Origin: Candidatus Aegiribacteria sp.
GTDB lineage: Bacteria; Fermentibacterota; Fermentibacteria; Fermentibacterales; JCC-6
Length of the DNA: 48,353 nt
Reading direction: 5' to 3'
Assembly (NCBI GenBank): GCA_030620995.1
Contig: JAUXIK010000017.1
Span: 1 to 48,353 of the forward strand
The translations under genes and the position numbers were made by a program. The notes below the pieces were generated by a model. The model was not told the origin of the DNA. It ran no database searches and saw nothing but the letters and a program-made list of their open reading frames with translations. Below, in pieces: positions 8,996-17,154 of the stretch (its first letter is position 1; every line of letters begins with the position of its first letter).

Positions 8996-9887
8996 CCTGA
9001 ATCCAGTTGCTGTAACCGCCGATCTTTCTTCCGATCAATTTTTCCAGAGCTGAGTGAATTCTGCATGAAAATCGAAGGTGTTCAAGATTCGGGGGATTGT
9101 CCGGATCCGAGTAATCTTCCGCGTTCCAGTCCTTCTCGCTGATTCGATTCCGCATGATCTCCGGATGAGTTTCATTGAAAACAGGAACCCTTTCGAGAGG
9201 GCCGTAGTCCCAGGGCCTGCCTGAATCGGAGTGCTTTTTCTTCATCCACTCATCATCATGATAGAAACTGTCCATTATTATCGTTTTTTTTCTCATCACT
9301 TCAGGATGACGAACCCAGCCGTAATGGTATATCCACGCTTCGCAGTCCACTACCCGGAGTTTTTTTCCATCCTTTCTGAAACTCTGTGCGTCTTTCCAAC
9401 TTTTGATATTTCTGTTGTTTTTTATTGCTCTTATATCCATGTCGTACCAGTTATGGCCTCTGTGTACCCGATCGTAGCTACCCCAGAAATGGTTGTAATG
9501 GAAAAGAAGACCGTCAACATCATCCCTTGAATCATACTTTTCCATGGCACTCAGTATTTTCTGAAAATCCTGTTCATGAATTACTTCATCTGCCTGCAGA
9601 TACAGGCACCACGGATAGGTGCATTGATCAAGCGCGATATTCGTTTGATCGGCATAGGTTACGCCGTCCACAAACCGTTCGGGATTCCAGTCCGTTTCGA
9701 TTATCCGAATTTTCGGATCTCCTATATTCCGGATGATCTCAATCGTATCATCGGTGCAATCACCAGCATTCACTATGTATTCATCGACTATGGGAAGAGC
9801 TGATCTGATCGATTCAACAACAGGATAGTCAAGCCGGACGGCATCTCTGACAAAAGTGAATCCCGAAATCATAACTTTCTTATCCAA
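8985..9887 (-). CDS. Family 2 glycosyltransferase
   Basis: The product is a GT-A-fold family 2 glycosyltransferase: SGFTFVRDAVRLDYPVVESI, IVDEYIVNAGDCTDDTIEII (nucleotide-binding) and YLQADEVIHEQDF, where the usual D-x-D is Q-A-D. It probably adds a sugar to a surface glycan. An in-frame ATG exists at 9923, but I prefer the TTG at 9887 because an AAGGGA ribosome-binding site sits five bases before it and the residues after it start the fold directly. The gene is divergent from the waaE-like gene at 10009. Confidence 0.88.
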   Translation of the reverse strand: MDKKVMISGFTFVRDAVRLDYPVVESIRSALPIVDEYIVNAGDCTDDTIEIIRNIGDPKIRIIETDWNPERFVDGVTYADQTNIALDQCTYPWCLYLQADEVIHEQDFQKILSAMEKYDSRDDVDGLLFHYNHFWGSYDRVHRGHNWYDMDIRAIKNNRNIKSWKDAQSFRKDGKKLRVVDCEAWIYHYGWVRHPEVMRKKTIIMDSFYHDDEWMKKKHSDSGRPWDYGPLERVPVFNETHPEIMRNRISEKDWNAEDYSDPDNPPNLEHLRFSCRIHSALEKLIGRKIGGYSNWIQVNT

Positions 9888-10008
9888 TTGTTTCCCTTCA
9901 GAATATGTCAGAGCAGAGAACATACGGCTTAAGGCTGATCAACTCAAGGTTGCTGGTATGGTTTTCCGGGACTATTATCCTGTTTCAGTATCTGATTGAA
10001 AGGAAACA

Positions 10009-10764
10009 ATGAATCTGTCGCTAGTTGTCATAACACTGAATGAAGAAGAGAATATCGGCCGATGTCTGGAAAGCGTACCGTTCGCCAGTGAGATGATAGT
10101 TATTGATTCCGGAAGTACCGACTCGACCATTGCCATTGCGGAAAAGCACGGAGCCAAAGTTCTTTCTCATTCATTTGAGTCTTTCTCGAAACAGAAACAG
10201 TGGGCTATCGAACAGGCTTCAGGTGACTGGGTACTTTCTCTTGATGCCGATGAAAGCCTTGATACAGAACTCTCAAACGAGCTTGAATCTCTCCTTGAAG
10301 ATGATATTGAGCATGTTGCATTCAGGCTTCCATTCAGGATACTCTACATGGGAAGACTCCTGCGATTCGGCCCGTGGTCAGGAGAGTATCACACAAGGCT
10401 TTTCAGAAAAGGGTCTGCTCATTTTCCCGATACAGGTGTTCATGAAGGTCTTCTTATCGATTCTGGAACCATCGGGACCGTCAGACGGGGTTTTGTTGTA
10501 CACCGATCCTACGATTCACTCAGCGATCAGATGGAGAAAATGTTCCGGTACAGCCGGTTATGGGCTGAAGAAGAGTATCGGAAAAGGAGAAAATCGAATA
10601 TTCTTCAAATTCTTCTTCGACCTGCATGGCGTTTTATATCCGCGTACTTTTTCAGGGGTGGAATTCTTGAAGGAGTACCGGGACTGACTGCTTCCGCAAT
10701 ATCAGCTTTCTACGTATTCCTGAAATGGGCCATACTCTTTGAGATGCGTATCAGCACCCGATAA
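10009..10764 (+). CDS. Family 2 glycosyltransferase, WaaE/KdtX-like
   Basis: This 251-residue enzyme resembles the WaaE/KdtX group of lipopolysaccharide-core glucosyltransferases. It shows LSLVVITLNEEENIGRCLESV at the N-terminus, MIVIDSGSTDSTIAIAEKHGA for nucleotide binding, and the metal-binding D79-x-D81 in LSLDADESL. KQKQWAIEQASGDW and the RLFRKGSAHFPDTGVHEG segment match that group. A hydrophobic patch near the C-terminus (PGLTASAISAFYVFLKWAILF) suggests membrane association. A GAAAGGAAAC site precedes the ATG. The acceptor is unknown. Confidence 0.9.
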   Translation: MNLSLVVITLNEEENIGRCLESVPFASEMIVIDSGSTDSTIAIAEKHGAKVLSHSFESFSKQKQWAIEQASGDWVLSLDADESLDTELSNELESLLEDDIEHVAFRLPFRILYMGRLLRFGPWSGEYHTRLFRKGSAHFPDTGVHEGLLIDSGTIGTVRRGFVVHRSYDSLSDQMEKMFRYSRLWAEEEYRKRRKSNILQILLRPAWRFISAYFFRGGILEGVPGLTASAISAFYVFLKWAILFEMRISTR

Positions 10765-10797
10765 CTGATTCCTGTTCCGCGGACAGTGGCTGTTTAC

Positions 10798-10824
10798 TAA
10801 GTGCCGCAAGTGACGTCCGACCCC
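10798..10824 (-). repeat. 27-bp direct repeat, copy 1 (3' of a secreted-protein gene)
   Basis: Read on the minus strand it begins GGGGTCGGACG and ends GCGGCACTTA. It matches 12460-12486 at 26 of 27 positions (the difference is at 10813). It lies five bases past the stop codon of the minus-strand gene at 10830. Confidence 0.9.
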
Positions 10825-10829
10825 ATGCT

Positions 10830-12248
10830 CTAATCTATCAGAACAACTCTTCTGGATGAAGTAAAGTCGTCCGAACTTACGGTAACTATATATGTCCCTG
10901 AGGGTCTATCAGCGAAGTTCCAGCAGAACGTGCTGCTTTCGAAAGAGAAAGATCTGTGCACCAGGTGACCTGCAAGATCATAAATTCGCAGGCTTGCTGA
11001 TCCTTCAAGACCTTCAACCAGGATACTGAGCGTCTCCGAGAAGGGATTTGGGAATACTCTGAGATTGTATTCAAGCGGAGAGGAAACAGATGGATCAATT
11101 GATGTAATCGAATCTCGTAGTACGAACTCAAGCTCAGGATATTCCGCATCAGAGCCATTTTCCAGCCAGGCGATCCAGTAGCCATCCTCGACGCTGCAGA
11201 CAGCAATGTCACCCTCTAATACAAGACCCGTGCTGGTGCGGACAATATGGTCGAAGTCATTCCAGACATTCAGGAAATGCCTGCACCTTATTTCGTCGTT
11301 CCGATACCAGGCAAGGAGCAGCCCCTCGTCGTCAGGATTGCATGACATGGCACAGGGATTGCTGTTATCGGGATAAGCCCATGAGTAAGCTTCCGTGGAG
11401 ACCGGTGCCGGTTCTGAACAGTTGTAGCTGGAAAAGTGATCGGCACCCCATTCGTCCGCCCAGAGGAGCAGTCCTCTGTCGGAGCAGCTGCCCATGGCCA
11501 TAATACAGGGGTCACAGGGGAGAGTATCAGGGGCTGAGGTCAGCGTATCGCAGAGAAGGTAAACAGGGTCTATGGGCGGGTTGTGCGAAAGGGTCATGAG
11601 CAATGTGTATCCCGGATAGCCCCAGCCGCCGCCGAGAAACTTGTCCGTAGCGAATATGGCTCGACTGTCCTGGCAGGCAACCGGTCCAACCATCCTGAAG
11701 GGGAAATATTCCGATGCGTCTTCAAGAGGATATGGTGTTTCCTCGTAGAGAATCGTGCCAGGATCTATCTGACCGGAATTGATGCTGTAATCCTGCATGA
11801 ACCAGTAGTAGTCGGTTCCGCTGCTTAGGCAAGTGTAATAATATCCTGCGATAAGGCCGTCATACAGAGGATGATGGTGCCTGATGAGACCGTACTGTGC
11901 GTACTCCGGTGAGATCCTCTCGAACGGCACCTTGTCCTGCACATCAAGGAGGAGAAACCACAGAGAGTAGAGAGTGTCGGTACAGAAGGTGTCATCCAGG
12001 GATGTGATCAGCATTAGGTTCGGTGTGTCAGTATCATCCAGGCAGATGGCTACAGAAGCCATTGTACAATCGTGGAATGTTGCCTCAGCGACAGGGGTGG
12101 TTTCCTCATACCTGGCCACCCTTGCATCGCCAGAGTCATCTATCCAGCTCACATAGAGATAGTCATTTCCCATGAAGTGCAGAGGAGCCATATCGACATT
12201 AGCCATACAGACTCCAACCAGAAGGATGGGCACCAGACACTTGATCAT
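10830..12248 (-). CDS. Secreted protein with C-terminal type-A sorting domain
   Basis: The 472-residue product starts with a signal peptide (MIKCLVPILLVGVCMANV). The body is rich in Asp, Trp and Tyr with recurrent strand-like segments (YLYVSWIDDSGDARVARYEE, GYWIAWLENGSDAEYPELEF), suggestive of a beta-propeller, but I cannot assign a family. The last ~80 residues form the FlgD-like sorting module: VFPNPFSETLSILVEG, ASLRIYDLAGHLV, FCWNFADRPSGTYIVTV. It is therefore probably exported to the surface. It is flanked on both sides by copies of a 27-bp direct repeat, as if it formed a discrete unit. Confidence 0.75.
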   Translation of the reverse strand: MIKCLVPILLVGVCMANVDMAPLHFMGNDYLYVSWIDDSGDARVARYEETTPVAEATFHDCTMASVAICLDDTDTPNLMLITSLDDTFCTDTLYSLWFLLLDVQDKVPFERISPEYAQYGLIRHHHPLYDGLIAGYYYTCLSSGTDYYWFMQDYSINSGQIDPGTILYEETPYPLEDASEYFPFRMVGPVACQDSRAIFATDKFLGGGWGYPGYTLLMTLSHNPPIDPVYLLCDTLTSAPDTLPCDPCIMAMGSCSDRGLLLWADEWGADHFSSYNCSEPAPVSTEAYSWAYPDNSNPCAMSCNPDDEGLLLAWYRNDEIRCRHFLNVWNDFDHIVRTSTGLVLEGDIAVCSVEDGYWIAWLENGSDAEYPELEFVLRDSITSIDPSVSSPLEYNLRVFPNPFSETLSILVEGLEGSASLRIYDLAGHLVHRSFSFESSTFCWNFADRPSGTYIVTVSSDDFTSSRRVVLID

Positions 12249-12459
12249 GCTAATTTTCCTGACTACCCCATAGAATGCTGTTTTTTATCTGCAGTATTTC
12301 CTGGAAGAACGATTCAACATATCCTGTCCTGTCGAATCTCCTTTCTTAATTGATAATACTAACGGTAATCATGTCCGGTCAATGTTCATTGTCCTGTTCA
12401 GGAAGAGTAAAACTATATCTACCGGAATATGTATAATTACTTCTATATTACACATTGTG

Positions 12460-12486
12460 TAAGTGCCGCAAGTGGCGTCCGACCCC
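12460..12486 (-). repeat. 27-bp direct repeat, copy 2 (3' of the VCBS/ASPIC gene)
   Basis: Same orientation as copy 1, 1662 bp away, beginning one base after the stop codon (12488-12490) of the minus-strand gene. The element contains two AAGTG pentamers on the plus strand separated by CCGC. Confidence 0.9.
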
Positions 12487-12487
12487 G

Positions 12488-15022
12488 TTAGCGGCCGATG
12501 ACTGATACCGATCCGGGCAAGCCTTCCGATTCAGCAACCGCTGCCGGATTACCAGGTACGAAAAGTTTCATTGAGAATGGATTTCCTGAGGATAGACCGA
12601 AGTGAAGGTATCCGCTGTTCTGGCTTGTCGTACCGCTTCCACCCTCAACCTGCCTGAGGTATATGATTCCATCCTGTTCCAGCTCAACGGTACATCCGAT
12701 ACCTGATGGATTTACGCCTTCAGGCGGATCTACCTTGACGATTGCACCGTAACCGCTTTCCGTGACATTTCTCAGAAGTATCGGGCCATCCCCGGAACCG
12801 ACTATAAGATCAAGTTTTCCATCCAGGTCGAAATCCGCTGCTGCCGCACCCCAGCCGTTGAATGCTCTGGCGCCTGCGAGCCATGTTACATCCCTGAAGG
12901 TTCCGTCACCCTGATTCAAATAGAGAAAACTCCGTCTGTCAGAGTATATTGAAGTAATAAAGAGATCAAGCCATCCATCGTTGTTGAAATCACCCCATAC
13001 GGGGTTTGAATGTGTTTCCTCGAATCTGATCCCCGCGTTTCCTCTTTCATCAGTGAAGATATCATCTTCGTTAACAAGCAGTTCACTTCTGTCGGAAAAA
13101 ACTATGTACCTCGGATGAGCAAGGTTTGCAGAGAAAAGATCCCAGTCTCCATCACGATCAAAATCTCCCCATGCACTGCCGATAGTGTGTCCCCACCAGC
13201 CATCTGTATCCGTTCCCGCTATTCCTCTTATCAGTGCTGAGTTAATCGCGCTTTCAGATGTGTTCTCCCAGAGGAAGTTCTCCTGAAGACGATAATTTGA
13301 GACGAAGATATCCATGTTTCCATCCCTGTTGAAGTCACAGGGGCTTACTCCTCTTCCGCAAAGAGGTTCATCAAGGAACGGGTTCATTCCGAGACTGTCA
13401 CCCATCTGTATGAAACCGTCAGGACTGCCAAGGTAGAAAGCGTCATCTGTTCCCGATCCCATATCATCTGCCTGTTCATAACTGGCCAGGTACAGATCAA
13501 GCCATCCATCCGCATTCCAGTCAAGAAGCGCCACTCCCTCGGCTCTTGAATCGGTAGCAGTTATGCCCATCCTTTCAGTCATGTCCTCGAGAATACCGTC
13601 GATACTGATAAATACCTGAACCGGATTGCCGGAGGTGACCAGATCGGGGAATCCATCCCGATTGATGTCTCCCCAGACTCCGCCATTACCCCTGCATGAA
13701 CCAAGACCGGCCTCATTTGTTACATTGACGAAGGAATTCCCTTCCATATTCTGATAAAGCGAATGTCCGATCAGAACATCCGGATACCCGTCTGAATTCC
13801 AGTCGCACCAGGATACTCTTGAACCTTGAACAAGGCTGTCCGGTCCGAGAAGATACGTCACATTTTCGAAGATCGTACCATTATATCCGGTATGCTCCCG
13901 TCCCCATGCTTCGGGTGTAATGTCCGGCGGCAGAAGACTGTCCAGCTCCAGTACAGCTTCACCGCTCCAGCGATTCCGGACTTCTCCCAGCACAGCTGCG
14001 TCAAGGAAATGATTCATTGCCTGAAGAGTGTCACCAATACTGAGATTCAGTCTTCCGGCAAGCCATTGCAGGGAAGCCTCTGTGTGAAAATCATCTACGG
14101 GATAGACTGTGAATAGCAGTAGAGTTTCCAGTTCCTGAAGAGCCTGCTGTTCATAACCTAGACCGGCCATGGCGAAACACTTCCTGAAATTCAATCCTGT
14201 TTCAAGCGCCATGCCGGTCAGAAGCCATTCTTCCTGAGGCATTCCCGCAGGAGTCCAGCCGTTATTCATCAGCTCCAGCCCTTTTTCCGCGAGTTCCAGC
14301 GCCTCTGACCAGGATGAATCACGATCAATGTACAGCGCTGCGCCGCTCAGGCAGGCCTGCGGATCTTCAGGACAGGCTTCGAGCCACATATCGAGGGTGT
14401 TCGTCCAGCTGGTTGAATCGGCCGTTTCGATGATAGCGTTCAATGTATACCGCCATGCTCTGGAGCGCCAGAGATCTGACTTACTGCCCCATTCATCAAG
14501 GAAAACCTGAAGAACCTGAATTCTGGCTGAATCATCATTCCAGACAGGATACAGGTTATCGTAGAATTCCCGGCTGATCACCTCTGATGCCTCCATGGAT
14601 TCAGGGAAGCTATCGACCAGCACCTGCATGAGACTGTCCGCCAGAATACTGTCTTCGAGTAAGGTTACAGACTCGATCAAAGAAAGAAGATGCTGCGGTT
14701 CCCAGTCAAGTCTGCTGCTCCATTCCGACAGTTCTTCTCTGAGATATCCGGAGGATATTGAATGAAAGTGTTCAGTTGAACCGGAAATAACAGCCCAGAC
14801 TGCCGCAAAAAGCCCCGCGGACGGGTTTTCTCTGAATGCTCTTTCGAAAAGCATGGAAGCCATGGATGTATTGCCTGATTTCAAAAATACTTCAGCACTG
14901 AGCGAATCTGAGTTCTCTGTGAGTTTAAGCGCATGATCAAAATCTCTGATATTCAGTAGAGTATCGAATTCCGACGGTTGTGCTATGGTAAGAAACGGGA
15001 TAATTATTAATGCAATCTGCAT
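12488..15022 (-). CDS. Secreted TPR / VCBS (FG-GAP) repeat protein with ASPIC/UnbV domain
   Basis: The 844-residue protein has a signal peptide (MQIALIIIPFLTIAQP), an N-terminal helical, TPR-like region to about residue 380, and then seven FG-GAP/VCBS repeats with calcium-binding D-x-N/D-x-DG loops (DWNSDGYPD, DINRDGFPD, DWNADGWLD, DFNRDGNMD, DFDRDGDWD, DFNNDGWLD, DFDLDGKLD). The C-terminal ~85 residues (GAIVKVDPPEGVNPSGIGCTV, then GSGTTSQNSGYLHFGL) match the ASPIC/UnbV domain found with such repeats in CRTAC1-type proteins. It should be an extracellular or periplasmic seven-bladed propeller. The ligand is unknown. A GAGAGGTATC site precedes the ATG. Confidence 0.88.
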   Translation of the reverse strand: MQIALIIIPFLTIAQPSEFDTLLNIRDFDHALKLTENSDSLSAEVFLKSGNTSMASMLFERAFRENPSAGLFAAVWAVISGSTEHFHSISSGYLREELSEWSSRLDWEPQHLLSLIESVTLLEDSILADSLMQVLVDSFPESMEASEVISREFYDNLYPVWNDDSARIQVLQVFLDEWGSKSDLWRSRAWRYTLNAIIETADSTSWTNTLDMWLEACPEDPQACLSGAALYIDRDSSWSEALELAEKGLELMNNGWTPAGMPQEEWLLTGMALETGLNFRKCFAMAGLGYEQQALQELETLLLFTVYPVDDFHTEASLQWLAGRLNLSIGDTLQAMNHFLDAAVLGEVRNRWSGEAVLELDSLLPPDITPEAWGREHTGYNGTIFENVTYLLGPDSLVQGSRVSWCDWNSDGYPDVLIGHSLYQNMEGNSFVNVTNEAGLGSCRGNGGVWGDINRDGFPDLVTSGNPVQVFISIDGILEDMTERMGITATDSRAEGVALLDWNADGWLDLYLASYEQADDMGSGTDDAFYLGSPDGFIQMGDSLGMNPFLDEPLCGRGVSPCDFNRDGNMDIFVSNYRLQENFLWENTSESAINSALIRGIAGTDTDGWWGHTIGSAWGDFDRDGDWDLFSANLAHPRYIVFSDRSELLVNEDDIFTDERGNAGIRFEETHSNPVWGDFNNDGWLDLFITSIYSDRRSFLYLNQGDGTFRDVTWLAGARAFNGWGAAAADFDLDGKLDLIVGSGDGPILLRNVTESGYGAIVKVDPPEGVNPSGIGCTVELEQDGIIYLRQVEGGSGTTSQNSGYLHFGLSSGNPFSMKLFVPGNPAAVAESEGLPGSVSVIGR

Positions 15023-15129
15023 GATACCTCTCCAGTCTTGGTTGAAATGGAGATTTCCATAAAAACATCAAATATATGATTCCAATGTACACACTATTGA
15101 GTTAAAACACAATATGGAAACGGCGGCAT

Positions 15130-16155
15130 TCAGTTTTCAAGAGATAACAGGTAGATAACATAGTGATTGGTAATATCTTGTGGAACTGCAATAATTCCGT
15201 TTTCGTTAATGAAGAACTCCCAGTGATGAATATTATTCCTGTCAGGAAGAACTGCCGTCATCAGGTGTTCACCGGATAGATCGTACAAGTCAAAAGTGAT
15301 CTGATGCTCGAATCCGCGCTGAACCCAGATCCGGTTCAAGCTGTCTACTCCTATAGACGAAATCATCGGGTGGTTTGGATAAGGTTCCCACTCCCATTCA
15401 AAATGCATTCCATAACCGGATATTAAGTTGTTATAATACCCTTCAATGTATGCTATCTCTTCCTCTATCTCCTCCTGGGTTTTCGGAATTACAGGATAGG
15501 GAAGCGAAAGGGTGTCGATCATTGAGCCGTCATCGTTAAATAGAAGCAGGATAGGATCATCCAGAGGTTCTGGTGCAACACAAACAAATCCATACCCGGC
15601 ACTGAAAAGAAACGGAGGATATACACTGAAACTTACTCCGTCCTGCATTAATTGCGCCATATCAGGTCCATGTGACATAATGTACTCCTTATAGAAATAC
15701 GTGGTTATGATGGAATCCGGATCGGATGCGTTCCATCTGCACACTGTCATGTCTCTTGAATGTCTGCCGTCTTTCAGCCTGCGATGCACGCTCTGTCTTC
15801 CAACAATATCAGTCGAATCAACGGCAACTATCATACCCCTGGTTCCTGAATCCAGTAAATGCGCACTTAAATTCTGTCCTGATGAATTGTATTTTATCCA
15901 GCCATTACAGCCATCAGCGACACAGATTGAACCATCTCCGAGAACTGCTATGCTGCCAGGATTATCCAAATCTCCAGGACCGTTGCCAGGTTGTCCGATC
16001 CTTTGAGTGAACTCACCATCTGAATCATAGACGAATATGGTCAGCAGTATTTTATCCAGGACGTAAATTTTGCCATCGTAGCCGATATCAACATCTGTAA
16101 CTGATCCGAATAAATAATTCAAGTCTCCTTGCTTTGAGGTGACAGGGGTTAGCAC
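15130..16155 (-). pseudogene. 6-bladed beta-propeller protein, apparently lacking its signal peptide
   Basis: The 341-residue frame encodes an NHL-like six-bladed propeller: GSVTDVDIGYDGKIYVLDK, RIGQPGNGPGDLDNPGSIAVLGDGSICVADG. Relatives are normally secreted or lipoproteins, but here the frame opens at GTG 16155, right at the antitoxin stop codon (TAGTG), with no signal peptide. The same frame continues upstream for nine more codons that still look family-like (YVQELRDIVLTPV) before hitting a stop inside relB. This suggests the 5' part was lost or replaced when relB arrived. It could still be translated by coupling to relB but would stay in the cytoplasm. Confidence 0.65.
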
Positions 16156-16415
16156 TATATCTCTAAGTTCTTGAACATATCATCAATATTCTCATGTCGA
16201 ATAATATTTTTGCCTTCATCAGTCTCTTTAAGCACCTTTTGAGTTAACTCATTAGGTATCGCAACTTCAAAAGGAAGTCCATGACGAAGCTTAACCTGTT
16301 TGAAAAAGATATTGATTGCATCAGTTGTAGAAATTCCCAATTCATGAAAGAGTTTCTCAACTTCCTCTTTCAGGTCTGGTTCAATTCGTGCTCTCACAGT
16401 AGCTGTTTTGCTCAT
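16155..16415 (-). CDS. RelB/DinJ-family antitoxin (no adjacent toxin)
   Basis: The 86-residue protein has the DinJ/RelB ribbon-helix-helix N-terminus (TATVRARIEPDLKEEVEKLF, then LGISTTDAINIFFKQV) followed by the toxin-binding tail, ending in DDMFKNLEI, a normal family ending. It should bind DNA as a dimer and neutralise a RelE/YafQ-type toxin. No toxin gene follows; the next frame is the truncated propeller. A perfect inverted repeat overlaps the GGAGGT ribosome-binding site, consistent with autorepression. The nearby RelE at 19893 has its own Phd-type partner. Confidence 0.9.
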   Translation of the reverse strand: MSKTATVRARIEPDLKEEVEKLFHELGISTTDAINIFFKQVKLRHGLPFEVAIPNELTQKVLKETDEGKNIIRHENIDDMFKNLEI

Positions 16416-16424
16416 AACTCACCT

Positions 16425-16445
16425 CCATACATATACCATGTATGG
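16425..16445. promoter_or_regulatory. Probable RelB operator
   Basis: Perfect inverted repeat CCATACAT / ATGTATGG with a 5-nt spacer, ten bases upstream of the relB start codon. The left arm overlaps the Shine-Dalgarno GGAGGT (16421-16426, minus strand), so antitoxin binding could block both transcription and ribosome access. Assignment to RelB is by position. Confidence 0.6.
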
Positions 16446-16674
16446 CACATTTGGGCCACATCGTCAAGTCTTTCTGCATTTATAAGTGTGTATAATCGTC
16501 AACAAAGGATGCTGCATTTGGAAATTCCTGTAAGGGTAATTGATATATATGATTCCGATTTTTCAATAAAGGGAGTCATCCGAATAATTGCATAGGCTGG
16601 TCAGGACAGGTTGAAATTGACAGGTTAGGAGTGAATTCGGGAAAGGACTCGATCACATATCAGTAATCGGAGGA

Positions 16675-17154
16675 ATGATGAAACGAAACGGTATTATCCT
16701 TGAGGTGAGAGATGATGAAGCTCTGGTCTCACTGTCCGGTGCAGGAGAATGTGATGGCTGTGAAGCCAGGAGTGCCTGTTTTTCGCTTTCAGGCGGTAAA
16801 TCATCTAATCCGGAAAGCTGGATGAGGAACGAAGCTGAGGCTCAAGTCGGTGATTTTGTTGAACTCGAGCTTGCGCCGGCTGCGTCACTTGCCATGATTA
16901 CTTCCACATTCCTGCTGCCCGTGATGCTTCTTACGGCTGGATATTTTTTCATGATGAATGAAACCGACTCGGTCAGAGCAATCGGTGCGGGTGTCGGGCT
17001 GCTGGCTGGTATCGCAGCCGCGATTGTCATCAATCGAAGGTTGGGATCGAAGAAGAATTTCAACATGAGAATGACCAGGATTATTGAGAAAGCGGACTGC
17101 CCTTCAAGCGGCAATGATAAAATCATGAACGATCTGGAAGGAAATATCCAATGA
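16675..17154 (+). CDS. rseC: RseC/MucC-family (SoxR-reducing system) membrane protein
   Basis: This 159-residue protein has the RseC layout: a small N-terminal beta domain with a cysteine cluster (C26-x2-C29-x5-C35 in GECDGCEARSACF), then two membrane helices (AMITSTFLLPVMLLTAGYFFM and GAGVGLLAGIAAAIVI) and a basic tail. Family members are linked to SoxR reduction with Rnf-type complexes, or to RpoE control; neither system is in the window. Two ATGs are tandem (16675, 16678); the second is better spaced from CGGAGG. The stop overlaps tldD as ATGA, so the three-gene operon rseC-tldD-tldE is coupled. Confidence 0.85.
   Translation: MMKRNGIILEVRDDEALVSLSGAGECDGCEARSACFSLSGGKSSNPESWMRNEAEAQVGDFVELELAPAASLAMITSTFLLPVMLLTAGYFFMMNETDSVRAIGAGVGLLAGIAAAIVINRRLGSKKNFNMRMTRIIEKADCPSSGNDKIMNDLEGNIQ

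Noticed and set aside
10771..10787. Near-palindrome CTGTTCCGCGGACAG after the waaE-like gene as a terminator
   Set aside because: There is no loop space between the arms and no T-run, so a terminator hairpin is unlikely.
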